Shown: positions 24,258 to 33,276 of the stretch, piece after piece | Numbering within the stretch: the stretch's first letter is position 1 | Layout of the letters: the number at the start of each line of letters is the position of its first letter | DNA from: Streptomyces sp. BV286 | GTDB taxonomy: Bacteria > Actinomycetota > Actinomycetes > Streptomycetales > Streptomycetaceae | DNA: 64,000 bases | Reading direction: 5' to 3' | Assembly: GCF_019090165.1 (NCBI RefSeq) | Contig: NZ_JAHRIB010000212.1 | Span: 1 to 64,000 of the forward strand | The notes under the pieces: model-generated | Database searches by the model: none | Seen by the model: the letters and a program-made list of their open reading frames with translations, nothing else | Told to the model about the DNA's origin: nothing | Translations under genes and position numbers: made by a program

Positions 24258-25757
24258 ATGGACCTAGAGACGTTCCGCAAGCTGGCCACCGACCGGCGAG
24301 TCATCCCCGTCAGCCGCAAGCTCCTCGCGGACGGCGACACCCCCGTCGCGCTCTACCGCAAGCTCGCCGCGGAGCGCCCCGGCACCTTCCTCCTGGAGTC
24401 CGCCGAGAACGGGCGTACCTGGTCCCGCTACTCCTTCGTGGGTGTCCGCTCGTCCGCCACGCTCACCGAGCGCGACGGCCAGGCCCACTGGCTGGGCACC
24501 CCGCCCGTCGGCGTCCCCGTGCAGGGCGACCCCCTCGCGGCCCTGCGCGCCACCATCGAGGCCCTCCACACGCCGCACGACCTCGCCCATGGCTCCGACC
24601 TGTCCGGGCTGCCCCCCTTCACGGGCGGCATGGTCGGCTACCTCGGCTACGACATCGTGCGCCGGCTGGAGAAGATCGGCCCCGGCGAGCGCGACGACCT
24701 GAAGCTGCCCGAGCTCACCATGCTGCTCACCAGCGACCTGGCCGTCCTGGACCACTGGGACGGCACGGTCCTGCTGATCGCCAACGCGATCAACCACAAC
24801 GACCTCGACACGGGCGTTGACGAGGCGTACACCGACGCGGTCGCCCGCCTCGACGCCATGGAGGCCGACCTCTCGCGGGCCGTCTCGCAGCCCCCGGCCG
24901 CGCTCCCGCCGTCCGAACTGCCCGAGTACACCGCGCTGTGGGGCGGCCCCGACTACCAGGACGCCGTCGACGACATCAAGGAGCGCATCCGGGCCGGCGA
25001 GGCCTTCCAGGTCGTCCCCTCCCAGCGCTTCGAGACGCCGTGCACGGCCTCCGCGCTGGACGTCTACCGGGTCCTGCGGGCCACCAACCCCTCCCCGTAC
25101 ATGTACCTCTTCCGCTTCGACGGCTTCGACGTCGTGGGCTCCTCCCCGGAGGCCCTGGTCAAGGTCGAGGACGGCCAGGCGATGGTGCACCCCATCGCGG
25201 GCACCCGGCCGCGCGGCGCCACCGTCCAGGAGGACCAGGCCCTCGCCGACGAGCTGATCGCCGACCCCAAGGAGCGCGCCGAGCACCTGATGCTCGTCGA
25301 CCTGGGGCGCAACGACCTGGGGCGGGTCTGCGAGCCAGGCTCCGTGGAGGTCGTCGACTTCATGTCCATCGAGCGCTACTCACACGTCATGCACATCGTG
25401 TCGACCGTGACCGGCAGGGTCGCCGAGGGCCGTACGGCCTTCGACGTACTGACGGCCTGCTTCCCCGCCGGCACCCTCTCCGGCGCCCCCAAGCCCCGCG
25501 CCATGCAGATCATCGACGAACTGGAGCCCTCGCGGCGCGGCCTGTACGGCGGCTGCGTCGGCTACCTCGACTTCGCGGGCGACTCCGACACCGCCATCGC
25601 CATCCGCACGGCCCTGCTCCGCGACGGCACGGCGTACGTGCAGGCCGGCGCCGGAGTCGTCGCCGACTCGGACCCCGTCGCCGAGGACACCGAGTGCCGC
25701 AACAAGGCCGCCGCGGTCCTCCGCGCGGTCCACACGGCCAACCGGCTGGCCCAGTAA
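24258..25757 (+). CDS. trpE: Anthranilate synthase component I
   Basis: 499 residues, first committed step of tryptophan synthesis from chorismate. The feedback-binding motif LLES is at 45-48, so tryptophan inhibition is expected. Catalytic region: DYQDAVDDIKERIRAGEAFQVVPSQRF, NPSPYMYLF, VGSSPEALVKV, HPIAGTRPRG, LVDLGRNDLGRV, PAGTLSGAPKPRAMQIIDELEP. No glutaminase domain, so it needs a TrpG from elsewhere. It starts 11 bp after hisI. Confidence 0.96.
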   Translation: MDLETFRKLATDRRVIPVSRKLLADGDTPVALYRKLAAERPGTFLLESAENGRTWSRYSFVGVRSSATLTERDGQAHWLGTPPVGVPVQGDPLAALRATIEALHTPHDLAHGSDLSGLPPFTGGMVGYLGYDIVRRLEKIGPGERDDLKLPELTMLLTSDLAVLDHWDGTVLLIANAINHNDLDTGVDEAYTDAVARLDAMEADLSRAVSQPPAALPPSELPEYTALWGGPDYQDAVDDIKERIRAGEAFQVVPSQRFETPCTASALDVYRVLRATNPSPYMYLFRFDGFDVVGSSPEALVKVEDGQAMVHPIAGTRPRGATVQEDQALADELIADPKERAEHLMLVDLGRNDLGRVCEPGSVEVVDFMSIERYSHVMHIVSTVTGRVAEGRTAFDVLTACFPAGTLSGAPKPRAMQIIDELEPSRRGLYGGCVGYLDFAGDSDTAIAIRTALLRDGTAYVQAGAGVVADSDPVAEDTECRNKAAAVLRAVHTANRLAQ

Positions 25758-25877
25758 GCCCAGTAGGGCGCGCACCGGCCCCGGGCACGACGCACACCGG
25801 TGGGAACGGCACGTCGCGTCCGGTTCCGGACGCCCGGAAGCGGACATACGCGCCCAGTGCGACGCGTCTCACGTGAG

Positions 25878-25901
25878 CCCCGGGTGACGGTTCGCCCGGG
25901 G
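25878..25901 (+). terminator. Terminator after trpE
   Basis: CCCCGGG, 10-base loop, CCCGGGG followed by TTC, between trpE and the Trp-associated membrane protein. Confidence 0.65.
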
Positions 25902-25908
25902 TTCAGGC

Positions 25909-25914
25909 GATAGT
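25909..25914 (+). promoter_or_regulatory. Candidate -10 of leaderless mRNA
   Basis: GATAGT, 7 bases before the GTG at 25922. No Shine-Dalgarno sequence is present. Confidence 0.35.
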
Positions 25915-25921
25915 GGAGCAC

Positions 25922-26554
25922 GTGACTGCTGTTCCGCACCCCCGATCCGAAGCCCCCGGACCCGCCCGGTCCGGCCGCCGAAGCCTCGCCCTCGCCCTGG
26001 TGTCCGGCGCGCTCGGCGCGGCCGTCGTGCTGCTCGCCACCCGCCGTGGCTGGTCGGACGGCACCGCGACCGTCGCAGGCGGCGCATTCCCGCTGAGCGC
26101 CTCGGGCAGTGACGTCACGGGCGTCCCCGCCTCCCTGGCGATAGTGGGACTGGCCTCCCTCGTCGCGGTCTTCGCCGTCCGCCGGGCCGGCCGCTTCCTG
26201 GTCGCCGGACTCCTCGCGCTCTCCGGCGCGGGCACGATCGCCGCGGCGCTCCTCGGAGTGTCCGACAGCTCCGCGCTCGACGAGAAGGCCGCCCAGGCCA
26301 CCGGGGACACCGCGGCGACCGTTGACACCATGACCCACACCGCCTGGCCGTACGTGGCCGCCGCAGGCGGTCTGCTGCTCCTCCTCGCCGGCCTCCTCGC
26401 CCTGCGCTACGGACGGCTGTGGCCGGCCATGTCGGGACGGTACGAGCGCGACGGCGCCCCGCGGGTGCGCAGGACCCGGGCCCCGGCGGACCCCGACCGA
26501 CCCGAGGAGATCTGGAAGGCCCTGGACCGCGGCGAGGACCCGACCAGCGCCTGA
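25922..26554 (+). CDS. Tryptophan biosynthesis-associated membrane protein (TIGR02234)
   Basis: 210 residues. Four hydrophobic segments (LALALVSGALGAAVVLLATRR; VPASLAIVGLASLVAVFAV; FLVAGLLALSGAGTIAAALLG; YVAAAGGLLLLLAGLLALRYG) and a basic C-terminal tail (RVRRTRAPADPDRPEEIWKALDRGEDPTS). The order trpE, this gene, small membrane proteins, trpC is conserved in Streptomyces and mycobacteria, which is the basis of the family name. Role unknown, perhaps transport or anchoring. An alternative in-frame GTG lies three codons upstream. Confidence 0.88.
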   Translation: MTAVPHPRSEAPGPARSGRRSLALALVSGALGAAVVLLATRRGWSDGTATVAGGAFPLSASGSDVTGVPASLAIVGLASLVAVFAVRRAGRFLVAGLLALSGAGTIAAALLGVSDSSALDEKAAQATGDTAATVDTMTHTAWPYVAAAGGLLLLLAGLLALRYGRLWPAMSGRYERDGAPRVRRTRAPADPDRPEEIWKALDRGEDPTSA

Positions 26555-26736
26555 CGGATCCGCCACCCGGTCCGCCGGAACCGCCGTGAGACGCGGGCGG
26601 GTCCGCGGTGGCCGGCCGCGCGGCCCCCGCGCCCGGCGGGAGCGTGGCACCCCCGGCTCCGAGCGGTCCCGCAGGTACGGAACAATGGGCGGCGAGCGTC
26701 CGACTCACATACGCACACAGCAACGAGGAGCAAGTC

Positions 26737-26970
26737 ATGGCGGGCAGCAGCCACGGTCACACCCCGGCCGCCTGGACCGGTGTCATCATCGCCTTCATCG
26801 GTTTCTGCGTCTCCGGTGCCTTCATGGTGATGGCCAGCCCGCTGGGCTTCTGGGCCGGCATGGTCATCGTCGTCCTCGGTGGCGTGGTCGGCATGGCCAT
26901 GCGCGCGGCGGGCCTCGGCCAGCCGAAGCGCACCCACCCGACCCACCAGGTGGCGTCCGCCGAGAGCTGA
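26737..26970 (+). CDS. HGxxPxxW motif small membrane protein
   Basis: 77 residues, ATG with GAGGAG 6 bases upstream. The N-terminus SSHGHTPAAWTG carries the HGxxPxxW motif that names the family. Two membrane segments follow (VIIAFIGFCVSGAFMVMA; FWAGMVIVVLGGVVGMAM) and a His/Lys tail. Actinobacterial family found beside trp genes; function unknown. Confidence 0.88.
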   Translation: MAGSSHGHTPAAWTGVIIAFIGFCVSGAFMVMASPLGFWAGMVIVVLGGVVGMAMRAAGLGQPKRTHPTHQVASAES

Positions 26971-27010
26971 GCCCGCCCGTAGGGCTGCACGGTTCCACGG
27001 CATCACGGGA

Positions 27011-27041
27011 GGCGGGTCCGGCTTCGAACGCCGGGGCCGCC
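27011..27041 (+). terminator. Terminator after the HGxxPxxW gene
   Basis: GGCGG-GT-CCGGC, loop TTCGAAC, GCCGG-GG-CCGCC followed by TTCTCC: a strong hairpin with one internal mismatch. Confidence 0.65.
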
Positions 27042-27090
27042 TTCTCCGTGTGTCCCGGCGCGGGCCGGTGCGCGGTCCACCCCGGCGCGG

Positions 27091-27096
27091 CACAAT
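27091..27096 (+). promoter_or_regulatory. Candidate -10 of leaderless DUF2752 mRNA
   Basis: CACAAT, 7 bases before the GTG at 27104; same spacing as at hisI. Confidence 0.45.
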
Positions 27097-27103
27097 GCGA
27101 CGG

Positions 27104-27538
27104 GTGAACGCCGATTCCCAGAGGGTGACGCCCGCTCCCGGATCCCTGCCGCGCCGGCTCGCCGTGCCCGGCGGGATCCTCGCGGCCGTCGTCGGCGCCT
27201 TCGCGTACGTGGGGACCGTCGACCCGAACGAACCGGGGCACTACCCCGCCTGCCCGCTGCTCCGGTACACCGGCCTGTACTGTCCCGGCTGCGGCGGGCT
27301 GCGCAGCGCCTACGCCGTGGTGCACGGGGACTTCGGGGCCGCCCTCGGGGCCAACGCGGTCGCCGTTCTCGGCTACGCCGCCTTCGCCGCGCTGTGGACC
27401 GTCTGGGTGGTCCGCTCGGTCCGTGGACGGCCGACGCGCGTCGATCCGGGGCCGTCCCTGCTGTGGACGCTGGGCGCGTTGTTGCTGGTCTTCACCGTTG
27501 TCCGGAACCTGCCGTTCGGTGGCTGGCTCCACCCTTGA
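27104..27538 (+). CDS. DUF2752 domain membrane protein
   Basis: 144 residues. The family signature CPLLRYTGLYCPGCGGLRSAYAVVHGDF (two Cys pairs) lies after a first membrane helix (VPGGILAAVVGAFAYVGTV); two more helices follow (NAVAVLGYAAFAALWTVWVV; SLLWTLGALLLVFTVVRNLPFG). DUF2752 proteins are small membrane proteins of unknown role with a CPxCG-type motif. Start chosen at the GTG after the CACAAT box. Confidence 0.88.
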   Translation: MNADSQRVTPAPGSLPRRLAVPGGILAAVVGAFAYVGTVDPNEPGHYPACPLLRYTGLYCPGCGGLRSAYAVVHGDFGAALGANAVAVLGYAAFAALWTVWVVRSVRGRPTRVDPGPSLLWTLGALLLVFTVVRNLPFGGWLHP

Positions 27539-27606
27539 TCAATGTACGAATGTCCAGGTAGTGGGACCGCCGTCAACCGGATGTGAGGCCTAAGCCCTCC
27601 TCCGGA

Positions 27607-27612
27607 TACCAT
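27607..27612 (+). promoter_or_regulatory. Candidate -10 of the trpC transcript
   Basis: TACCAT matches TANNNT and would start transcription near 27619, giving a leader of about 88 bases before trpC. No clear -35 element. Confidence 0.4.
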
Positions 27613-27616
27613 CGCA

Positions 27617-27709
27617 GTGACCACCGGTTTCGTCCGATGCGACGGATCCGGGGTCAACAGCAGAACCGCTGCAAGTGCCAACCGTCAGGGAAGGGGGCCG
27701 CTCGCGTGA
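27617..27709 (+). other. Possible 30-codon leader ORF overlapping the trpC start
   Basis: A GTG at 27617, at or near the predicted transcript start, opens a frame of 30 codons (begins VTTGFVRCDG, ends QGRGPLA). Its TGA overlaps the trpC GTG by 4 bases. It contains no Trp codon, so classic attenuation is unlikely, but the stop/start overlap would couple it to trpC. May be chance. Confidence 0.3.
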
Positions 27710-28515
27710 GTGTGCTCGACGAGATCATCGACGGAGTCCGTGCCGACCTCGCGGAGCGACAGGCGCGCGTCAGCCTCGACGAGCTCAAGGAGCGCGCCGC
27801 GAAGGCTCCGGCAGCCAAGGACGGTGTCGCGGCCCTGCGCGGCGACGGCGTCAAGGTCATCTGCGAGGTCAAGCGCTCCAGCCCGTCCAAGGGCGCCCTC
27901 GCCGCGATCGCCGATCCCGCGGCCCTCGCCGCGGACTACGAGGCGGGCGGCGCGTCCGTCATCTCCGTGCTCACCGAGCAGCGCCGCTTCGGCGGATCGC
28001 TGGCCGACCTGGAGGCCGTGCGGGCCAAGGTCGACATCCCGGTGCTGCGCAAGGACTTCATCGTCACGTCGTACCAGCTGTGGGAGGCCCGGGCGTACGG
28101 CGCGGACCTCGCGCTGCTCATCGTGGCCGCGCTCGACCAGCCCGCCCTGGAGTCCCTCATCGAGCGTGCCGAGTCCATCGGACTCACCCCGCTCGTCGAG
28201 GTGCACGACGAGGACGAGGTCGAGCGGGCGGTGGACGCCGGCGCGAAGGTCATCGGCGTCAACGCGCGCAACCTCAAGGACCTCAAGGTCGACCGCGGCA
28301 CCTTCGAGCGCGTCGCACCCGAGATCCCCGCCCACATCGTGAAGATCGCGGAGTCCGGCGTCCGTGGTCCGCACGACCTCATCGCCTACGCGAACGCCGG
28401 CGCCGACGCCGTACTGGTCGGCGAGTCCCTGGTCACCGGCCGGGACCCGCGCACCGCCGTCTCCGACCTGGTCGCCGCCGGCGCGCACCCCGCGCTGCGG
28501 CACGGACGGGGCTGA
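27706..28515 (+). CDS. trpC: Indole-3-glycerol phosphate synthase
   Basis: 269 residues, GTG start at 27706 (GTGAGTGTGCTCGACG). AGGGAAGGGG lies upstream. It closes the indole ring from CdRP. Family motifs: VKVICEVKRSSPSKGALAAI (catalytic Lys and Glu), SVLTEQRRFGGSLADL, PVLRKDFIVTSYQLWEARAYGADL, GVNARNLKDLKVD, IAESGVRGPHDL, ADAVLVGESLV. Monofunctional, no fused TrpF. Confidence 0.96.
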   Translation: MSVLDEIIDGVRADLAERQARVSLDELKERAAKAPAAKDGVAALRGDGVKVICEVKRSSPSKGALAAIADPAALAADYEAGGASVISVLTEQRRFGGSLADLEAVRAKVDIPVLRKDFIVTSYQLWEARAYGADLALLIVAALDQPALESLIERAESIGLTPLVEVHDEDEVERAVDAGAKVIGVNARNLKDLKVDRGTFERVAPEIPAHIVKIAESGVRGPHDLIAYANAGADAVLVGESLVTGRDPRTAVSDLVAAGAHPALRHGRG

Positions 28516-28619
28516 CACCCCGGATGCGCACCGGCCGTACCCCCGCCGCGACCACCCGTCCGGGCTCACGCCCCGACGGTGGTCCGGCGTGTGTGCGGTC
28601 CGCCGCCGCGGGGCCCTCG

Positions 28620-28808
28620 GTGGCCCGCGGCCCCTACGCCCGGCTCGCCCGCGGCTGCCGTCCGCGCGGCTGCCGCGCGCCCGCCAGGCGGGTGCACGGG
28701 CGCCGGGTGCGGTACGTCATCGGCGACGAGCCGGGCCAGGTGAACGGCATGCGATGGCGCCGGCGCGTACGCGCCACCACCGCCCACGGACTCCGCCCCG
28801 TCTCCTGA
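28620..28808 (+). CDS. trpM: TrpM-like small regulatory protein
   Basis: 62 residues from the GTG at 28620, between trpC and trpB. The product is very basic and contains RGCRPRGCRAPARRVHGRR and YVIGDEPGQVNGMRWRR. This is the position, size and composition of S. coelicolor TrpM (formerly TrpX), a small protein reported to modulate tryptophan synthesis and differentiation. An in-frame GTG nine codons upstream (28593) is possible. I recognise it mainly by the conserved core and synteny. Confidence 0.8.
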   Translation: MARGPYARLARGCRPRGCRAPARRVHGRRVRYVIGDEPGQVNGMRWRRRVRATTAHGLRPVS

Positions 28809-28895
28809 CCGGGCCGGGCCCCGGTTCGGCGCCACCCGATCCCCGTCGCGCGGGCTCTCCGCGCGCGGCCGGGTGGGTGCCACTCTCTCCTGCTC

Positions 28896-28923
28896 GTTCC
28901 CGGCCCCGTTCGGGCCCGGGAAC
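28896..28923 (+). other. Strong hairpin in the trpM-trpB gap
   Basis: GTTCCCGG/CCGGGAAC with an inner CCC-GTTC-GGG, one mismatch, followed by a pyrimidine stretch TCCTTCC. It is inside the operon 145 bp upstream of trpB, so it may be a terminator, attenuator or RNA-processing site that splits trpCM from trpBA. Confidence 0.55.
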
Positions 28924-29068
28924 TCCTTCCGCGCCGCGACGACCACGCGGCGCGGTCCGGCGGCACTGCGACCGCCGCGGCCGGGGAGACGGACCGCCGG
29001 CGGACGCGGCGCACACGTGACCGTCATCCGACCTGTAGACCGGGGCCACGCCCCAGCGAGGTAACCGC

Positions 29069-30357
<1,289 letters not shown>

Positions 30358-30361
<4 letters not shown>

Positions 30362-31173
30362 GCGGCAACATCCAGCTGTTGAGCGACACGCTCGCCGGTG
30401 CGAAGGCCGAGGGCAGGTCCGCTCTCATCGCGTACCTCCCGGCCGGCTTCCCGACCGTCGACGGCGGGATCGCGGCCGTCAAGGCCGTCTTCGAGGGCGG
30501 CGCGGACGTCGTCGAGGTGGGGCTGCCGCACAGCGACCCCGTCCTCGACGGCCCGGTCATCCAGACCGCCGACGACATCGCCCTGCGCGGCGGCGTCCGG
30601 ATCGCGGACGTGATGCGCACGGTCCGCGAGGCGTACGAGGCGACCGGCAAGCCCGTCCTCGTGATGACGTACTGGAACCCGATCGACCGCTACGGCGTCG
30701 AGCGCTTCACCGCCGAACTGGCCGAAGCGGGCGGGGCCGGCTGCATCCTGCCCGACCTCCCGGTGCAGGAGTCCGCGCTGTGGAGGGAGCACGCCGAGAA
30801 GCACGGCCTCGCGACCGTCTTCGTCGTCGCCCCCAGCAGCAAGGACGCCCGGCTCGCCGAGATCACCGCGGCGGGCTCCGGCTTCGTGTACGCGGCCTCA
30901 CTGATGGGCGTCACCGGCACCCGGGAGTCCGTGGGCGCGCAGGCGCAGGACCTCGTCCGGCGCACCAAGGCCACCACCGGCATCCCGGTCTGTGTCGGCC
31001 TCGGCGTCTCGAACGCCCGGCAGGCCGCCGAGGTGGCCGGCTTCGCCGACGGCGTCATCGTCGGCTCGGCCTTCGTGAAGCTGATGCTGGACGCCCCGGA
31101 CGAGGCCGCCGGGCTGGACGCCGTACGCGCTCTCGCGGCCGATCTCGCCAAGGGCGTGCGCGGCACGAAGTGA
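30358..31173 (+). CDS. trpA: Tryptophan synthase alpha subunit
   Basis: 271 residues, GTG start overlapping trpB. It cleaves indole-3-glycerol phosphate. Motifs: ALIAYLPAGFPT, GGADVVEVGLPHSDPVLDGPVIQ (catalytic Glu), VLVMTYWNPIDRYGVERF, GCILPDLPVQE, FVVAPSSKDARL, VYAASLMGVTG, VCVGLGVSNARQA. Last gene of the trp operon; a 12-bp-stem hairpin follows 73 bp later. Confidence 0.97.
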
Positions 31174-31246
31174 CAACCGTTCGTTGCCGTACGGCTGTTC
31201 ACGTACGTAACGGACAATCCGCTCACTCGAACGGGTGGACCTGAGG

Positions 31247-31273
31247 CCGGGGAGGCGCGGAGCGCCTCCCCGG
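31247..31273 (+). terminator. trp operon terminator (also in the 5' region of the DsbA-like gene)
   Basis: CCGGGGAGGCGC, loop GGA, GCGCCTCCCCGG followed by TTCGTTC: a perfect 12-bp stem. It ends only 15 bp before the next GTG start, so the downstream gene is either transcribed by read-through or has its promoter embedded here. Confidence 0.8.
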
Positions 31274-31288
31274 TTCGTTCTGCGGGAT

Positions 31289-32062
31289 GTGAGCGAGAAG
31301 AACCGTGAGGGAAAGCGCACCGCCCGCGAGCGGCTGGCGGAAGAGCGAGACAAGCAGAAGGCCGCGGAGAAGCGCCGCCGCGTACTGGTCGTGGGCGGGG
31401 CAGTCGTCGCCGTGCTCGGCCTGGCCGCGGTGATCGGCGTACTGGCCGCGAACTCCGGCAAGGACGAGGCGGACACGGCGGGCCCGCTGACGGCCCCCTC
31501 GGGGGCGAACGGCGACGACAGCCTGGCCATCCCCGCGGGCAAGGAGAGCGCCAAGTCCACTCTCACCGTGTGGGAGGACTTCCGCTGCCCGGCCTGCAAG
31601 AGCTTCGAGGACGCCTACCGCTCGACGATCCACGAGCTGACGGACGCCGGACAGCTGAAGGTCGAGTACCACCTCGCGACCCTGATCGACGGGAACATGG
31701 GCGGCAGCGGCTCCCTGCACGCAGCCAACGCCGCGGCCTGCGCCCAGGACGCCGGGAAGTTCACGGCGTACCACGACGTGCTCTTCGAGAACCAGCCCGC
31801 CGAGACGGACGACGCGTACGCGAAGAACAGCAAGCTGATCGAGCTGGCCGGCAAGGTCGACGGACTGACCACCGACCCCTTCAAGAAGTGCGTGGAGGAC
31901 GGCACGCACAACAGCTGGGTCGCCAAGTCCCACAAGGCCTTCCAGAGCGGCAACTTCAGCGGCACCCCGACGGTGCTGCTGAACGGGAAGAACATCTACC
32001 AGGACCAGACGATGACCCCGGCCAAGCTGAAGCAGATGGTGCAGCAGGCCGACAAGGCGTGA
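31289..32062 (+). CDS. DsbA family (thioredoxin-fold) membrane-anchored protein
   Basis: 257 residues from the GTG at 31289 (start uncertain, weak ribosome site). A charged cytoplasmic head of about 35 residues (KNREGKRTARERLAEERDKQ) precedes one membrane helix (VLVVGGAVVAVLGLAAVIGVLAA). The extracellular thioredoxin fold has the active site FRCPACKSF, then GSLHAANAAACAQDAGKFTAYHDVLFENQP and cis-Pro loop FSGTPTVLLNG. This is the layout of actinobacterial DsbA-like oxidoreductases acting on secreted proteins. The lgt gene follows, so both serve protein export. Confidence 0.9.
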   Translation: MSEKNREGKRTARERLAEERDKQKAAEKRRRVLVVGGAVVAVLGLAAVIGVLAANSGKDEADTAGPLTAPSGANGDDSLAIPAGKESAKSTLTVWEDFRCPACKSFEDAYRSTIHELTDAGQLKVEYHLATLIDGNMGGSGSLHAANAAACAQDAGKFTAYHDVLFENQPAETDDAYAKNSKLIELAGKVDGLTTDPFKKCVEDGTHNSWVAKSHKAFQSGNFSGTPTVLLNGKNIYQDQTMTPAKLKQMVQQADKA

Positions 32063-32174
32063 GCGCGGCGGGCCGCGGGGGGCCGCACGGGCGCACCACC
32101 GGCCCCAGCGGTCCCGCCGGTCTCGTTATGGACCCGTAGCCCGGGCGGGTTGCCGTACGTGGCGCCCGGCAGGG

Positions 32175-32180
32175 TAGCGT
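32175..32180 (+). promoter_or_regulatory. Candidate -10 for lgt
   Basis: TAGCGT matches TANNNT, 10 bases before the lgt ATG, so the leader would be only a few bases long. No ribosome site is visible. Confidence 0.4.
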
Positions 32181-32190
32181 CGACTCCGCC

Positions 32191-33213
32191 ATGGAAATTG
32201 CCTACATCCCCAGCCCGTCGCGCGGAGTGTACGAACTATTCGGCGTCATTCCGCTGCGCGGCTACGCGTTCTGCATCATCATCGGCGTCTTCGTAGCCGT
32301 CTGGCTCGGCAACAAGCGGTGGATCGCGCGCGGGGGCCGTTCAGGCACCGTGGCGGACGTCGCCGTGTGGGCCGTGCCGTTCGGCCTCGTCGGCGGGCGG
32401 CTGTACCACGTCATCACTGACTACCAGCTGTACTTCAGCGAGGGTCAGGACTGGGTCGACGCCTTCAAGATCTGGGAGGGCGGCCTCGGTATCTGGGGGG
32501 CCATCGCCTTCGGCGCGGTGGGTGCCTGGATCGGCTGCCGCAGCCGTGGCATCCCGCTGCCGGCGTGGGCCGACGCCCTCGCCCCGGGCATCGCCCTCGC
32601 ACAGGCCATCGGCCGCTGGGGCAACTGGTTCAACCAGGAGCTGTACGGGCGGGAGACGGACCTCCCCTGGGCGCTGCACATCACGTCCTCGACGGACGGC
32701 CGGGTGCCGGGCTACTACCACCCGACGTTCCTGTACGAGTCGCTGTGGTGCATCGGTGTCGCGCTCCTCGTCATCTGGGCCGACCGCCGCTTCAAGCTCG
32801 GCCACGGCCGCGCCTTCGCCCTGTACGTCGCGGCGTACTGCGCGGGCCGCTTCTGGATCGAGGCCATGCGGGTCGACGAGGCCCACCACTTCCTCGGGAT
32901 GCGTCTCAACGAGTGGACCTCGATCGTCGTCTTCCTCCTCGCGGTGCTCTACATCGTGCTGTCGGCGCGGCGCAGGCCGGGCCGGGAAGAGGTCGTCGAG
33001 CCGGGCGCGTCCGACGGGGACACGGACGACGGAGCCGCGGTGGAACTGGACAAGAAGTCCGGGGACGAGAAGTCCGGGGACGAGAAGTCCGGGGATGCGA
33101 AGTCCGGGGATGCGAAGTCCGAGAACGAGAAGCCCGGGGACAAGAAGACCGACGACGGCGCCGAGGATTCCGCCGCGACGAAGGACGAAGCCGGGTCGGC
33201 GAAGAAGTCCTGA
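32191..33213 (+). CDS. lgt: Prolipoprotein diacylglyceryl transferase
   Basis: 340 residues, integral membrane enzyme that adds diacylglycerol to the lipobox cysteine. Seven hydrophobic segments; core motifs GGRLYHVITDY, WEGGLGIWGAIAFGA, GRWGNWFNQELYGRETDLPW (the Lgt signature with catalytic Arg), YHPTFLYESLW, GRFWIEAMRVDEAHHFLGMRLNEW. The last 75 residues are a cytoplasmic charged tail built on a five-residue repeat (KSGDE/KSGDA) not needed for catalysis. Streptomyces Lgt tails vary in length. Confidence 0.96.
   Translation: MEIAYIPSPSRGVYELFGVIPLRGYAFCIIIGVFVAVWLGNKRWIARGGRSGTVADVAVWAVPFGLVGGRLYHVITDYQLYFSEGQDWVDAFKIWEGGLGIWGAIAFGAVGAWIGCRSRGIPLPAWADALAPGIALAQAIGRWGNWFNQELYGRETDLPWALHITSSTDGRVPGYYHPTFLYESLWCIGVALLVIWADRRFKLGHGRAFALYVAAYCAGRFWIEAMRVDEAHHFLGMRLNEWTSIVVFLLAVLYIVLSARRRPGREEVVEPGASDGDTDDGAAVELDKKSGDEKSGDEKSGDAKSGDAKSENEKPGDKKTDDGAEDSAATKDEAGSAKKS
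33055..33144 (+). repeat. 15-bp in-frame tandem repeat in lgt (6 units)
   Basis: Units begin AAGTCCGGGGACGAG; the first two are identical, the third and fourth are identical variants, the last two are diverged. They encode residues 289-318 (KSGDE, KSGDE, KSGDA, KSGDA, KSENE, KPGDK). Confidence 0.95.
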
Positions 33214-33232
33214 CCTGAGCGAGTACGTGGAC

Positions 33233-33262
33233 AGGGGCGCCCCCAGTACTGGGGGCGCCCCT
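33233..33262. terminator. Bidirectional terminator between lgt and the citE-like gene
   Basis: A perfect 30-bp palindrome AGGGGCGCCCCCAGT/ACTGGGGGCGCCCCT, followed by CTTCCTGT; it serves the convergent lgt and ARH-caiB-citE operons. Confidence 0.9.
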
Positions 33263-33276
33263 CTTCCTGTGCGCGG

